A stretch of DNA of 64,000 nt from Clostridium tagluense (GCF_003865095.1 NZ_BHYK01000009.1:1-64000); one strand, 5' to 3'; counted from the first letter of the stretch, positions 7,109 through 16,423 are shown. Numbers and translations: made by a program. Notes: generated by a model from the sequence alone, not told the origin.

Positions 7109-9127
7109 TAAAGCCGGGCTGATCTCCACATATTTAAATTCAAATTCAGTAAAAGGGTTATACATTAAATTTTTAACTTCTTTTCTGTAGAAGAAATTGT
7201 GCTTTGTAAATACACTTGGTGAAATTACACCTTCTTCATATATTAGGATATCTTCTGCCTTTTTTAAATATTCAAAACTCTCAGCAGGATTCATAGTTAC
7301 CTTTGCTTTTGAAATAAGTTCATCATATTTTTTGTTAATAAAACCTGTATTAAAAGTTCCAGCAGAACTGGTCCACATTTCTAAATAAGATAAAGGGGAA
7401 TTGTAATCACCAACCCAGGTAGATTGAGTTATTTGATATTTTCCATCATCCGTGTTCTTCATACATACAGCCCATTCTTCATATTGGATTTTAAGTTCCA
7501 CACCTAATATATCCTTATAGCTTTTTTTCATGAATTCTGCAGATTCAATATCCATTGGGGAAGTTCCACTTTGTAGTAAGGTTATATTCATATTTGAGGG
7601 ATTAACATCTTCGCCAATTTCTTTTAATCCCTCCATAAGTAATGCTTTAGGGTCTTTATTCTCTTCCATAAGTTTTATAACAGGAGATTTAATTGCTTTT
7701 TTTATGGGAGTACCTTGATATATTGGTATTGAAGTAGGGCAGAAGCTATAAGCAGGCTCACCTACACCTTTATATATATCTTTAATTTTTTCAGTTCTAT
7801 TTTCAGCTAGTATAAATGCTTTTCTTATTTTTGAATTTTTAAAATATTTATCATTCTGATTAAACATAGTATAGGAGGTTGTTGCCTTATCAGCAGTCAT
7901 TAAATTAAATTTATTAGTATTTTGGAGTTTTTCGCTCCATTCAGGTTTCAGGCTGGCAGCAAAATCTATATTTCCAAGGTAAAGTTCATTCATTCTTGTA
8001 TCGATATTTCGCATAATATTAAAATTTATTTGCTGTAATTTAACTTTATTTTTATCCCAATAATAAGGATTTTTTTCTAATGTAATCTTGTTTTGAGTAA
8101 GCCAATCTTTTAATAAGAAAGGTCCATTTGAAACAATAGATTTAATATCTGTACCATAGGTATCCTTATATTTTTCTATAAGGTCTAATCTTTGAGGCTT
8201 CATAACATTCATATAAGTTAGTTCCAAAAAATAAGGACATGGTTTTTCTAGTGTTATTTGAATTGTACTAGCATCAATAGCATGTATACCCACTTGATTT
8301 TTATCTTTTATTTTGCTAGTATTGAATTCAGTAGCATTTTTTATTGGTAATAATAGGAATGAATAAACAGGACTAGTTATAGGGTCAAGACTTCTAAGTA
8401 TACTATCCACATAATGCTGTGCTGTAACCTTTACACCATCTGACCAATAGTTATCTCTTAGGAAAAAGGTCCATACGTCACCCTTTTGGTTACATTCCCA
8501 TTTAGAAGCACCAGCAGGAGCAATATAATTTGTTCCATCAGCTGTGTGATCTATTCTAGTAAGTCCCTCATAAATTTCATTTAATATTTGCTTACTGTAA
8601 GTATCAGTAGAAAATGAAACATCTAGAGTTCTTGGCTCAGAGTTTAGACTAGCATTTAATATTTGAGGTGTTTTTGAAGCGGCTTCTTCTAGTTTAGCAT
8701 TTAATGAATAGGCATCATCATATTCTCCATATTTGTTAGAATACTTTCCTTTTTCACCTGAACGTTTTACTCGTATGGCAAAACGGTATTGTGAAGATTC
8801 TAGTTTTAGATGAGATAAGTCAATTTTAGTTAAATTTACTCCACCTATAGGGAGTGTCCACCCATCTACCATATCTGGTGTTGTTACTAAATTCCAATTT
8901 ATATTGGAAGAGTTTTGCTGACTATAAAATATTTGATACTGAATCATACCTTTATAGCCTTTGGTAGTAACAAGTAATTGTCTGTTATCTGTAATTTCAC
9001 AACTGGATATTTTAGGTGGTGCTTTTTCAACTAGTGCATTTGCTTTTGTGTTAAGTCCAAGATTAATAGTTAATGTGAGGATAAAACATAATAAAATGTT
9101 CACTGATTTTTTTAGTTTAAATTTCAT
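7106..9127 (-). CDS. Secreted OppA-like substrate-binding protein with extra N-terminal domain
   Basis: 673 residues, longer than the usual ~540 of oligopeptide-binding proteins. A signal peptide ends near residue 31 (LGLNTKANA) with no lipobox cysteine, so it should be released rather than lipid-anchored. Residues ~33-145 form an added beta-rich domain (PPKISSCEITDNRQLLVTT, QYRFAIRVKR) resembling Ig/fibronectin-like folds. The SBP_bac_5 core follows: LNSEPRTLDVSFSTDTYSKQ, IYEGLTR, WTFFLRDNYWSDG, NGPFLLKDW, NPYYWD, TQSTWVGDYNSPLSYLEMW. There are no permease or ATPase genes alongside. Role: peptide capture or signalling, inferred. Confidence 0.88.
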   Translation of the reverse strand: MKFKLKKSVNILLCFILTLTINLGLNTKANALVEKAPPKISSCEITDNRQLLVTTKGYKGMIQYQIFYSQQNSSNINWNLVTTPDMVDGWTLPIGGVNLTKIDLSHLKLESSQYRFAIRVKRSGEKGKYSNKYGEYDDAYSLNAKLEEAASKTPQILNASLNSEPRTLDVSFSTDTYSKQILNEIYEGLTRIDHTADGTNYIAPAGASKWECNQKGDVWTFFLRDNYWSDGVKVTAQHYVDSILRSLDPITSPVYSFLLLPIKNATEFNTSKIKDKNQVGIHAIDASTIQITLEKPCPYFLELTYMNVMKPQRLDLIEKYKDTYGTDIKSIVSNGPFLLKDWLTQNKITLEKNPYYWDKNKVKLQQINFNIMRNIDTRMNELYLGNIDFAASLKPEWSEKLQNTNKFNLMTADKATTSYTMFNQNDKYFKNSKIRKAFILAENRTEKIKDIYKGVGEPAYSFCPTSIPIYQGTPIKKAIKSPVIKLMEENKDPKALLMEGLKEIGEDVNPSNMNITLLQSGTSPMDIESAEFMKKSYKDILGVELKIQYEEWAVCMKNTDDGKYQITQSTWVGDYNSPLSYLEMWTSSAGTFNTGFINKKYDELISKAKVTMNPAESFEYLKKAEDILIYEEGVISPSVFTKHNFFYRKEVKNLMYNPFTEFEFKYVEISPAL

Positions 9128-9192
9128 ATCTTCAGCTCCTTTCTATATATAACTATATTGTAACACTTTTAATTAAATGGAACAATATAGAA

Positions 9193-9262
9193 AAAACTTC
9201 AGTGGGAGTTTTTATATCCTTCTGAAGTCCTTAATAGTGGACCTTTACAGGTGATGATTTAA
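9193..9262 (+). repeat. Dispersed 70-nt element, copy B
   Basis: Gapless match to copy A. The hairpin CTTCAG/CTGAAG with an inner GGGA/TCCT stem is followed by TTAATAGTGG and the tail CAGGTGATGATTTAA. The tail overlaps the stop codon of trpP, which is on the other strand, so the element has contributed the end of that gene. It lies opposite to both flanking genes, which argues against it being a simple leader RNA here. Confidence 0.65.
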
Positions 9263-9771
9263 TAGTTTATGAATTTACTCTTGATTGCTGGGTTAGTTAT
9301 AATAAGCTTATGCAGGAAAAATCCTATAAGTGAATTAAGCACTGAAGTAGGAAGTACTATGGATACAAAGAGTATTAAAAAAGGTGCTGGTAAACCAAAC
9401 AAAATAAGAGCTGAACCTAGAAAAACGCTTCCACTTATTACAGTTCCTAGAAAATAAATACATGTTAATTTAATTGGAGAATTAGCATTGGAGTTTTTAT
9501 ATATAGCATATACAATTATTGAAGTTATCATTTTGTCTATAATGTTAGGCAATTGACCACCAGGAAATGTGGTTGATAAGGCACATAAAACACCTGCCAC
9601 TATTCCTGTAATAAAGGCAATTTTAAAATCTTTGGTTAAGATTACGGACAAAATCATAAATACCAATAAGAAATCTGGTTTTATTCCAAAGAATATACCT
9701 GGTGTGATTTGATGCAATATAAGACCTATTGCAAGGAAGAGTGAAGTTATTATAATTTTATTTGTTTTCAT
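9259..9771 (-). CDS. trpP: Tryptophan transporter TrpP
   Basis: 170-residue very hydrophobic protein with about five membrane helices and the segment GIKPDFLLVFMILSVI, with FPGGQLPNIIDK in a loop. This matches the TrpP (YhaG) tryptophan permease family, a small ECF-S-like importer. The assignment is strengthened by the upstream T-box whose specifier reads TGG (Trp). ATG 9771 follows AAAAGGAG. The reading frame ends inside repeat copy B. Confidence 0.88.
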   Translation of the reverse strand: MKTNKIIITSLFLAIGLILHQITPGIFFGIKPDFLLVFMILSVILTKDFKIAFITGIVAGVLCALSTTFPGGQLPNIIDKMITSIIVYAIYKNSNANSPIKLTCIYFLGTVISGSVFLGSALILFGLPAPFLILFVSIVLPTSVLNSLIGFFLHKLIITNPAIKSKFINY

Positions 9772-9885
9772 AAAAATTAGCTCCTTTTCAAAATAATTTA
9801 GATTTATTGGTTTTGTTATCTTTTTAAAAGCAATTATCTTTCAGTGCATCAAATTAGACACCACCTTTCAATTTATTATTTAAAC

Positions 9886-10140
9886 TAAAAAAAACCCCCG
9901 CCCTATATTAGGGCGAAGGATATTCGCTGTACCACCTAAATTATGCTACAAAAAACTGTGCATATTTAATCTTCAAGCACTAAAATGCTCTAGCCCTTTT
10001 AACAGTGGGCATCCGGTAACTACTACTCTCAAAATTTGATTTCGGGTTACTTCTAGCAGGTCCATTCACTAAAGTTATCAATACTGAGATCGCACTATCC
10101 TCAGCTCTCTGGAATTGCATTGCTTTAACTACTCTTCCTG
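9886..10140 (-). ncRNA. T-box riboswitch, tryptophan specifier
   Basis: On the minus strand: the stem I marks AGAGAGCTG and GTGCGATCTCAGTA, a specifier loop reading GAA-TGG-ACC (TGG at 10064-10062, followed by the conserved purine), then the T-box AGGTGGTACAGCG at about 9937-9925, and a G/C-rich terminator stem (GCCCTA...TAGGGC) with a T8 run ending near 9886. Uncharged tRNA-Trp should stabilise the antiterminator and turn on trpP, about 115 bases downstream. Confidence 0.93.
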
Positions 10141-10245
10141 TTCTACGAATTTATAATATAAGAATGATTGTAGCATTAAAATAATTAAATGTAAATAGTA
10201 ATTTAAAAAAACTATTTATTTTAAAGTAATAAATTTGTACTAATA

Positions 10246-11016
10246 TTATCTGTATTTATTAATAATGCTTATTAATAGATTCATTCTTTCATGAATATCC
10301 AGCTCTATTTTATCGCGTTTATAATGAAAATCATTTGGATCTAACAAGTAACTATGAGTTATTCCAAAAAGTTTTTTATTTTCCAAGATTCCTTTATTTA
10401 GGATTTTTGAAAGCTTTTCAATATTAAAGTATTCCAACCTTAACTCTTCATTTTCATTTTCGGCGTAAACAGGTAAAGAAGTTAATATATTTTTGGTTAC
10501 TTTGTACTGTGGTCTGTAAATATTGTGAGATTCATACTTTATGGGAGTTAACTCTGCTAATATTTTTTCGGTATTATCGTCTATTGAAAAATACCCTCCG
10601 CGGAAAGCTTCAATTGGCTCAATTCCTAATTTCGAAATATATTCGTAGCAGTGCTTTATTATAGTTTTTTGTTCATCATAAGAGTAATTAGCTATTAAAT
10701 CTTCATTTTTTTCTATGAATGGACACAGCTTTTCTATAGATTCTGGTAAATTATTTGGATGAATATGAAGGCCAAATATAACTTTGTAATTTCTCTTTAT
10801 ATTTTCTATCAGATTTAACTCATTCATCATTTTTGCAAAAAATGGAGTTATAAATAAAAGGGTATATATATTGTTTTCAGAATTTAATTTTAATAGCCTC
10901 TCTAAGTTTAGTACATTATTTTTTAAGTTTTTATCAAAATTATATCCTTCGCAATCAATAGTTAAAATAAAATCAAAATTTGGTTTTTTAATATAATTAT
11001 CAAGAAAATATTCCAT
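10246..11016 (-). CDS. Polysaccharide deacetylase-like (NodB-fold) protein
   Basis: 256 residues, cytoplasmic (no signal peptide). NodB/CE4-type landmarks are present but divergent: FDFILTIDCEG for the metal/acid motif (usually TFDDG), GLHIHPNN for the metal-binding histidines, AFRGGYFSID for the Arg motif, and GITHSYLLDP at the C-terminal His. This pattern resembles uncharacterised deacetylase relatives near cell-surface sugar genes. ATG 11016 is used because AGGAGG lies 12 bases before it; the TTG at 11028 directly abuts that site. Substrate unknown; it stands alone. Confidence 0.72.
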   Translation of the reverse strand: MEYFLDNYIKKPNFDFILTIDCEGYNFDKNLKNNVLNLERLLKLNSENNIYTLLFITPFFAKMMNELNLIENIKRNYKVIFGLHIHPNNLPESIEKLCPFIEKNEDLIANYSYDEQKTIIKHCYEYISKLGIEPIEAFRGGYFSIDDNTEKILAELTPIKYESHNIYRPQYKVTKNILTSLPVYAENENEELRLEYFNIEKLSKILNKGILENKKLFGITHSYLLDPNDFHYKRDKIELDIHERMNLLISIINKYR

Positions 11017-11264
11017 AAATCCACACAACCTCCTAATATAGCATTGCTAATTTACAATTTGCATTGTATAATCAATTGTAGCAAGTAACAACTTATTATA
11101 CAATTCAAATTGCTACTTGTCAAAAGTTACTAATAATCAACGTTTCACTGCTCTGCAATACAATTTAAAGATAAATACACTCGAGTTTTTAAGCATTTCA
11201 AAAAATCTTTTTCGTTATATCTAATTTTCAAATGAAAAGAATTTAAAATTAAATAGCTTAATGA

Positions 11265-11282
11265 AGTTATCAATTGATAACT
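11265..11282. promoter_or_regulatory. Perfect 18-bp palindrome, candidate operator
   Basis: AGTTATCAATTGATAACT is its own reverse complement. It lies 38 bases before the start of the alanine-dehydrogenase-like gene and just before its ribosome site. The rest of the 290-base gap holds only weak inverted repeats (for example GTAGCAA/TTGCTAC at about 11080-11140) and no gene I can support. Confidence 0.5.
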
Positions 11283-11319
11283 ATTTTGTAAACTAAACAA
11301 ATATGGGGAGGATGATATA

Positions 11320-12471
11320 ATGAAAACTATAGGTTTTCCAAGAATGCATAAAGAAATAAACGAGAGAAGAGATTTTTTGCCATCTTTTTTTGACATGATT
11401 AAAATGGATAGAGTACATATATTTCTTGAAGAAGGATATGGCTCAGCTTTAGGTTATACAAAAGAAGATTATTTAAAAAACAATAAAAAAATACAATTTG
11501 TAAGTAATAGAGAATGCTATGAAAAAGATATAGTTGTGGTTTTAAGGTCACCGGAGTTTGAACAAATTGAATATATGAAACGAGGCAGTACCCTACTTAG
11601 TATGCTTCATTATGCAACTAGAGCTACTAGAGTTGAGAAGCTTAAAGAAAAAGGTATATTTGCTGTTTCTATGGATTCTATTAGAAATGATTTTTTTGAA
11701 AGAATGGTTGTAAATTATGAGGGAACTTCAGAAAATGGGATTAATGTAGCATTTACTGAGCTGGCTAAAAATTATGAAAATATCTGTATTGAAGAAAGAA
11801 AACCTATAATTGTGAGTATAATGGGTATGGGACGAGTTGGTTTAACAGCAGCAAGAATGGCTGGTAAATATGGAAATAACAAAGTTACCGAAGCTATACT
11901 TCAAGAGAAAACTAGTGGAGTAATTGTTAAGATGTTACCTAGAAATATAACCCATGATAAAAAGCAGATGATAAAAATCCTTAAAAAGACAGATATTTTA
12001 GTAGATGCAACCACTAGAGGTGATGCAACAAAATATGTTGTCAGTAATGAACTAATAGGGTATTTAAAAGATCATTCTATAATTTTAGATTTAACAGCAG
12101 ATCCATATTTAACTAGTGCAAGTTCTCTTCAGATAAAGGCAGTAGAAGGTATGCCACATGGTACATTGGATAAAAATGTTATTTACCCTGGTGATGATGA
12201 GTATAACACTGTGCCAAAGTGTTTACAATCACACAATCAAAGAACAGTAGTAAGCTGTAATGCCTGGCCGGGAGTTAAACCAGAGGCTTGCATGGATTTA
12301 TACGGAAAACAACTTGTATATATTGTACAAAATCTTATTGGATATTCTACTGAGGATTTTGATTTATATAATAGTGATTATTTTAATAGAGCAATATATA
12401 GAGCAACTATTGAATGTTTTGAAAAACCATTGGATATATATGGTAATGAAATGGAAAATGTAGTAATATAA
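11320..12471 (+). CDS. Alanine dehydrogenase/transhydrogenase-like NAD-binding enzyme
   Basis: 383 residues with the AlaDh_PNT two-domain plan: N-terminal KTIGFPRMHKEINERRDFLP with the KE-ERR pattern of the substrate site, then a Rossmann domain starting PIIVSIMGMGRVGLTAARMAG near residue 165, and DATTRGDATKYVVS and IILDLTADPYLT further on. The family interconverts alanine and pyruvate, or is a related amino/opine acid dehydrogenase; the divergence from true Ald leaves the substrate open. ATG follows GGGGAGG. A terminator lies 105 bases downstream. Confidence 0.72.
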   Translation: MKTIGFPRMHKEINERRDFLPSFFDMIKMDRVHIFLEEGYGSALGYTKEDYLKNNKKIQFVSNRECYEKDIVVVLRSPEFEQIEYMKRGSTLLSMLHYATRATRVEKLKEKGIFAVSMDSIRNDFFERMVVNYEGTSENGINVAFTELAKNYENICIEERKPIIVSIMGMGRVGLTAARMAGKYGNNKVTEAILQEKTSGVIVKMLPRNITHDKKQMIKILKKTDILVDATTRGDATKYVVSNELIGYLKDHSIILDLTADPYLTSASSLQIKAVEGMPHGTLDKNVIYPGDDEYNTVPKCLQSHNQRTVVSCNAWPGVKPEACMDLYGKQLVYIVQNLIGYSTEDFDLYNSDYFNRAIYRATIECFEKPLDIYGNEMENVVI

Positions 12472-12576
12472 GATGTAATAGTGATTATATGTTTTTAGTG
12501 TATGAGAAAAGCTGTGTGCATATAATTCTAATTTTTAATGCCAAATTTATAACTTGGAATACAAACGATGAATTTT

Positions 12577-12620
12577 ACTCGCCTCCTCTATATTCTATAG
12601 AGGAGGCGAGTTTTTGTTTT
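12577..12620 (+). terminator. Terminator after the alanine-dehydrogenase-like gene
   Basis: A strong 16-bp stem ACTCGCCTCCTCTATA (12577-12592) with its complement 12596-12611, followed by TTTTTG. It also sits just beyond the stop of the convergent amt gene and may serve both. Confidence 0.88.
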
Positions 12621-12634
12621 ATTTAAAACTAATT

Positions 12635-13891
12635 CTATCCCTCAACGAAAAATTCATCTTCGTCACTATATAGAATTTCTTTTTTGCCAAGCAAGCTTAT
12701 AATAGTACCAGTAATTTTTCCGAATATGAAAGCTACACATACAGTAACAATTATTCCAAGTAATTGAGTACCAGCATTTCCAGTTATAAATATCGCTACT
12801 ACGCCTCCAAGGATTCCAGGCATTCCATGTAAATTATTAATTCCACAGGTATCAGTTCCTTTTATAAGTCTTTGTACCTTAGGAGCAATAATGCTGTAGC
12901 CAATTACACTAAGCGCTCCTGCAGCAATTCCTATAAGCATAGCATATCCTGGTGTTGTCTTATCACAAGTAGAACCAATTGCCACTCCACCAGCAAGAGC
13001 AGCATTTGCTATGTCTTCTATCTCAAGTTTACCTCTGATTATTTTTGAGAATATGTATGTTGAAAGTGTTGCACCACATAAGGCAAAAATTGTGTTTATT
13101 GCAGTTAATACAACTCTTTCTGGAGCTACTATAGCACTTGTAAATGAGGGCCAGAAAAGCCATAATACCATACTTCCAAGTAGACAAAGTTGGTTAGAGC
13201 TTGGATTATTTTCGCAAGCAGCATCATCTTTAAATTTAGAAAAGGTATTTGATATAACTCCCAGTCCAAAATATGCACCAAAAGCATGTATAACAATTGA
13301 ACCACCTGTATCAAGGAAACCCTTAAACATACCACTTTCAAGTATAAGCCATTCATTAAATATGTAAGCTGGTACGAATAATAATCCCATTATAATATAT
13401 TGATCCATTTTTAAACGTCCAAGAGGAGCCCCAATTGCTATAAGCAAACTTGCAGCAGCAAATTCTGCAAATAGAAGTGTATCGATGCTTATGGTTGACA
13501 TAGTGAAACCTTCTCCACCGAAACTTTTTATAATCATATACATTGGGATAGCTATACTTACTGCAAGAAATGTTGCAGTGATTGAAGTATAACCATGATT
13601 TCTTATGAAAACCATAAGGAAACCAAAACCAACAAGCAGCATTGCTAAAATATGAATAGAACGCTCATATTTTAACGTGTCAAAAATTGTACTGTTTTCT
13701 AGGGTAGTTTGTTGCATGGTACTACTCTCAGCATTAATTGCTGAGATACTGGTTGATACGTTATGATTTATGCTAGGTATCAAAATAAGAGCAGCTACTA
13801 TAAAAAACAACAATAAAAATATTAGTAAACTTTTGTTTACAGTAGTTTTAGGAGCATTTTTAACCTTTTTTTTTGTAGATAATTCAATCAT
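12635..13891 (-). CDS. Ammonium/Rh-type transporter
   Basis: 418-residue membrane protein, about 11-12 helices, of the Amt/Mep/Rh family that conducts NH3/NH4+. Rh-like landmarks: GGSIVIHAFGAYFGLGV (first pore histidine), WLFWPSF, and CGINNLHGMPGILGG (second pore histidine). The N-terminal ~75 residues contain one helix and a Ser/Thr-rich external stretch, as in Rh proteins. ATG follows TGGAGGAA. There is no glnB/glnK neighbour, unlike most bacterial amtB genes. Confidence 0.9.
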   Translation of the reverse strand: MIELSTKKKVKNAPKTTVNKSLLIFLLLFFIVAALILIPSINHNVSTSISAINAESSTMQQTTLENSTIFDTLKYERSIHILAMLLVGFGFLMVFIRNHGYTSITATFLAVSIAIPMYMIIKSFGGEGFTMSTISIDTLLFAEFAAASLLIAIGAPLGRLKMDQYIIMGLLFVPAYIFNEWLILESGMFKGFLDTGGSIVIHAFGAYFGLGVISNTFSKFKDDAACENNPSSNQLCLLGSMVLWLFWPSFTSAIVAPERVVLTAINTIFALCGATLSTYIFSKIIRGKLEIEDIANAALAGGVAIGSTCDKTTPGYAMLIGIAAGALSVIGYSIIAPKVQRLIKGTDTCGINNLHGMPGILGGVVAIFITGNAGTQLLGIIVTVCVAFIFGKITGTIISLLGKKEILYSDEDEFFVEG

Positions 13892-13975
13892 TACTTTTCC
13901 TCCATTAAATATATTTTCATTAAGCTACAAGTATATTTTGCAAAATGATTTATAGGATTCTAACTTGTAAAAATC

Positions 13976-14011
13976 AAGACAAAAATGTTGCAATTAGGAC
14001 ATTTTTGTCTT
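13976..14011. promoter_or_regulatory. 13-bp stem hairpin in the amt leader
   Basis: AAGACAAAAATGT (13976-13988) pairs perfectly with 13999-14011 around a 10-base loop, about 85 bases upstream of amt on its strand. No T run follows on either strand, so a protein or RNA control site is likelier than a terminator. The rest of 13892-14221 is AT-rich with no supportable gene. Confidence 0.45.
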
Positions 14012-14221
14012 ACTGAGGTATAATACCATTTTTCCACTTATAAGAAAAGTATGATTTGAGGCCTTAAGCCAATGATAACGTTTAAATATTGCCAATTCAA
14101 GAGATAAGCCTTTGTTTTCATATAATTTTATAAAATATATTTTTTGCTATATTTTATAAAATTCATATAAAGTAAACTTGCATTTATAGTAAAAAAACAA
14201 TGTAAAATATGTAAAAATAGA

Positions 14222-15235
14222 ATTATTGGAGATTTTACTGGGATGATAGGAGATCCTTCAGGAAGATCAAAAACAAGAAAAGAGTTAACCCGCGAAGAAG
14301 TATTGATAAATGCTGAAACTTATAAAAAACAAATGTTTAAAATACTTGATCCAGATAAAACGGAGGTTAAATTTAATAGTGAGTGGCTATCAAAATTGAA
14401 TTTTAAAGATGTTATAGAATTAGCATCAAAATACACAATAACTAGGATGCTAGAAAGGGAAGATTTTAAAAATAGATTTAAAGCACAGCAGTCAATTGCA
14501 ATTCATGAGTTTATGTACCCCTTAATGCAAGGATATGATTCCATAGCAATAAAAGCAGATATTGAACTTGGTGGAACAGATCAACGGTTTAATATTTTAA
14601 TGGGAAGAACTCTTCAAAAGGAATATGGTGAAAACAAGCAAGTTTCAATATTTATGCCTCTTTTAGAAGGAACAGATGGAACCTTAAAGATGAGTAAAAG
14701 TCTTGGAAATTACATTGGAATAAATGAAAACTGTAATAATATGTATAGTAAAGTTATGTCTATTCCAGATGAATTAATTATAAAATACTACGATTTGGTA
14801 ACAGATACTCATCCAGATGAAGTACAAGAAATTGTGAGACAATTAGAAAGTGGAAAAATTAATCCAAGGGATATAAAGATGAAACTTTCTAAGGAGATTG
14901 TTGAATTATATCATGGAAAAGTAGCGTCTGATGAGGCCCAGGAGTATTTTAAAAAAGTATTTCAAAAGAAGGATATTCCACAGAATATTAAACAAATAGA
15001 GGTTATAAAGAATTCTGCCAGGAATAAACAAAGTACTATTTTAAAAATAATAACTGATATGGAGTTTGCTAAAAGCAATAGGGAAGCAAGCCGTCTAATT
15101 CAGCAAGGAGCAGTGAAAATAAATGGAGAAAAAATATCCATAGATAATGTATTTGATTTAAGTGATGGAGATGTAATTCAATGTGGTAAAAGAAATTTTG
15201 TGAAAATTATTGAATTACCTAAACAAGTAGAATAA
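14222..15235 (+). pseudogene. tyrS: Tyrosyl-tRNA synthetase lacking its N-terminal catalytic part
   Basis: From ATT 14222 the frame reads [19 protein letters not shown], the middle of the TyrRS catalytic domain, and continues through [13 protein letters not shown], the KMSKS loop ([10 protein letters not shown]) and a complete C-terminal S4 RNA-binding domain ([18 protein letters not shown]). About 75-80 residues with the HIGH motif are missing, and a stop at 14168-14170 closes the frame upstream with no homologous sequence before it. The first ATG is 14243 (330 codons, GGAG 11 bases before), so a truncated protein could be made but should not activate tyrosine. A functional copy must exist elsewhere. 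Confidence 0.87.
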
Positions 15236-15243
15236 ATTAATAT

Positions 15244-15288
15244 AAATAAAAGACTCCAAGAATATAAAATTCTTGGAGCCTTTTATTT
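15244..15288. terminator. Bidirectional terminator between tyrS remnant and uvsE
   Basis: A stem of about 19 bp built on CTCCAAGAAT/ATTCTTGGAG, with A-rich and T-rich flanks on both sides of the convergent genes. Confidence 0.85.
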
Positions 15289-15300
15289 ATATAATAAATT

Positions 15301-16263
15301 CTAATTAAATTCTAAAGTACTAGTATCAAGCCAAGTCCATTCAGGTTTTAAAATTTTAACATCATCTACAAGTTTGAATAATGCCAAATCAGCTAGTTTT
15401 GCCTCTAGCATTATATCTAAGTCAATTCCTAGTGGAATACATTTTTCAATAAACTCAATGAAAGCTTCTGCATCAATGTTATCAGCATGCTTTTTATCTT
15501 TTTCTCCAGTTTTTGGGCTCGAAAAATGTACTTTTACTGGTAGAAGTTCGTTTTCCCAAGTGGAGAATATATCTTTTAACATAGGTTCTAGGTCATCGCC
15601 ACCATTGTTGCAGTTATGATGATGTACATCTAGTACCATAGGTACATTTATTTCCTTGCATATGTTTAATACTTCTTTTGTAGTAAAGCTTTTGTCATCA
15701 TTTTCAAACACTACTGATTTTGTTATTTCTTTTGGCAGATTATTATAATTCTTAAAGAATCTTTCCGTAGCAGCAAGTTTGCCACCTTCTTTACCTCCAA
15801 TGTGTAATATCATTTTTCCTAAAGGGTAATTAATATCTTGGAAAAGATTTGCATGGAACATAAGATTCTTTTCAGTAGATTTTATTACTTCTTCCTTAGA
15901 ACTATTTATAACATTAGATTCATCAGGATGAGTATCAACTCTTAAATTATTATTGTTTATATAATTTCCAAGCCAATCAAAATCCATTTTTAAAATTCTT
16001 CTGAACTCCCAATCTGTAACTTCAGGGTGAGTTGCTAGAGGTATTAAAGCGGAAGTTATCCTATAAAAGTGAACATCGTTTTTTACAGTGTATTCTAGAA
16101 TTTTATACAAATCATTGACGTTTGATACTGCTACCTTTTGTAGTTTTTCAAGTTTATCTCTGTCCGTCGATTGTTTCGTATATGTAGAAAAAGTTACTGT
16201 GCTAGCAGAAGTTATTTTTGCTGCTTTTAAAGCAGTAGCCACGTAGCCTAATCTTATTTGCAT
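15301..16263 (-). CDS. uvsE: UV DNA damage endonuclease
   Basis: 320-residue UvdE/UvsE with the TIM-barrel metal-dependent endonuclease fold that nicks 5' of UV photoproducts. Landmarks are IRLGYVATALKAAKITSAS at the N terminus, YRITSALIPLATHP, KMILHIGGKEGGK, VVFENDDKSFT, MVLDVHHHNCN and VHFSSPK. ATG 16263 is used because GAGGAG lies six bases before it; the ATG at 16278 overlaps that ribosome site. The leader (16264-16300) is directly preceded by repeat copy C in the same orientation. Confidence 0.93.
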   Translation of the reverse strand: MQIRLGYVATALKAAKITSASTVTFSTYTKQSTDRDKLEKLQKVAVSNVNDLYKILEYTVKNDVHFYRITSALIPLATHPEVTDWEFRRILKMDFDWLGNYINNNNLRVDTHPDESNVINSSKEEVIKSTEKNLMFHANLFQDINYPLGKMILHIGGKEGGKLAATERFFKNYNNLPKEITKSVVFENDDKSFTTKEVLNICKEINVPMVLDVHHHNCNNGGDDLEPMLKDIFSTWENELLPVKVHFSSPKTGEKDKKHADNIDAEAFIEFIEKCIPLGIDLDIMLEAKLADLALFKLVDDVKILKPEWTWLDTSTLEFN

Positions 16264-16300
16264 AATATCACTCCTCATATAATATAGTTATACCAATAAA

Positions 16301-16388
16301 TTAAATCATCATTTGCGCAAGCTTTTTAATTTTCAAAGCTGCAACATTAACGACTTCAGAATGAATGATATATTCCACCTAAAGTTTT
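16301..16388 (-). repeat. Dispersed element, copy C, upstream of uvsE
   Basis: On the minus strand: AAAACTTTAGGTGGAA, TTCTGAAGTCGTTAATGTTGCAG and the tail ATGATGATTTAA, the same blocks as copies A and B. It is longer (88 nt) because a small AGCTTT/AAAGCT hairpin is inserted between the TTAAT block and the tail. It ends about 38 bases before the uvsE start. Confidence 0.6.
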
Positions 16389-16423
16389 ATCCTTTTTAGA
16401 GTAATAGGCTCACTCATGGAAGA

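Noticed and set aside
9269-9457. Plus-strand frame downstream of repeat copy B
   Set aside because: It is an antisense shadow of trpP and has no Shine-Dalgarno, so copy B does not lead a gene on that strand.
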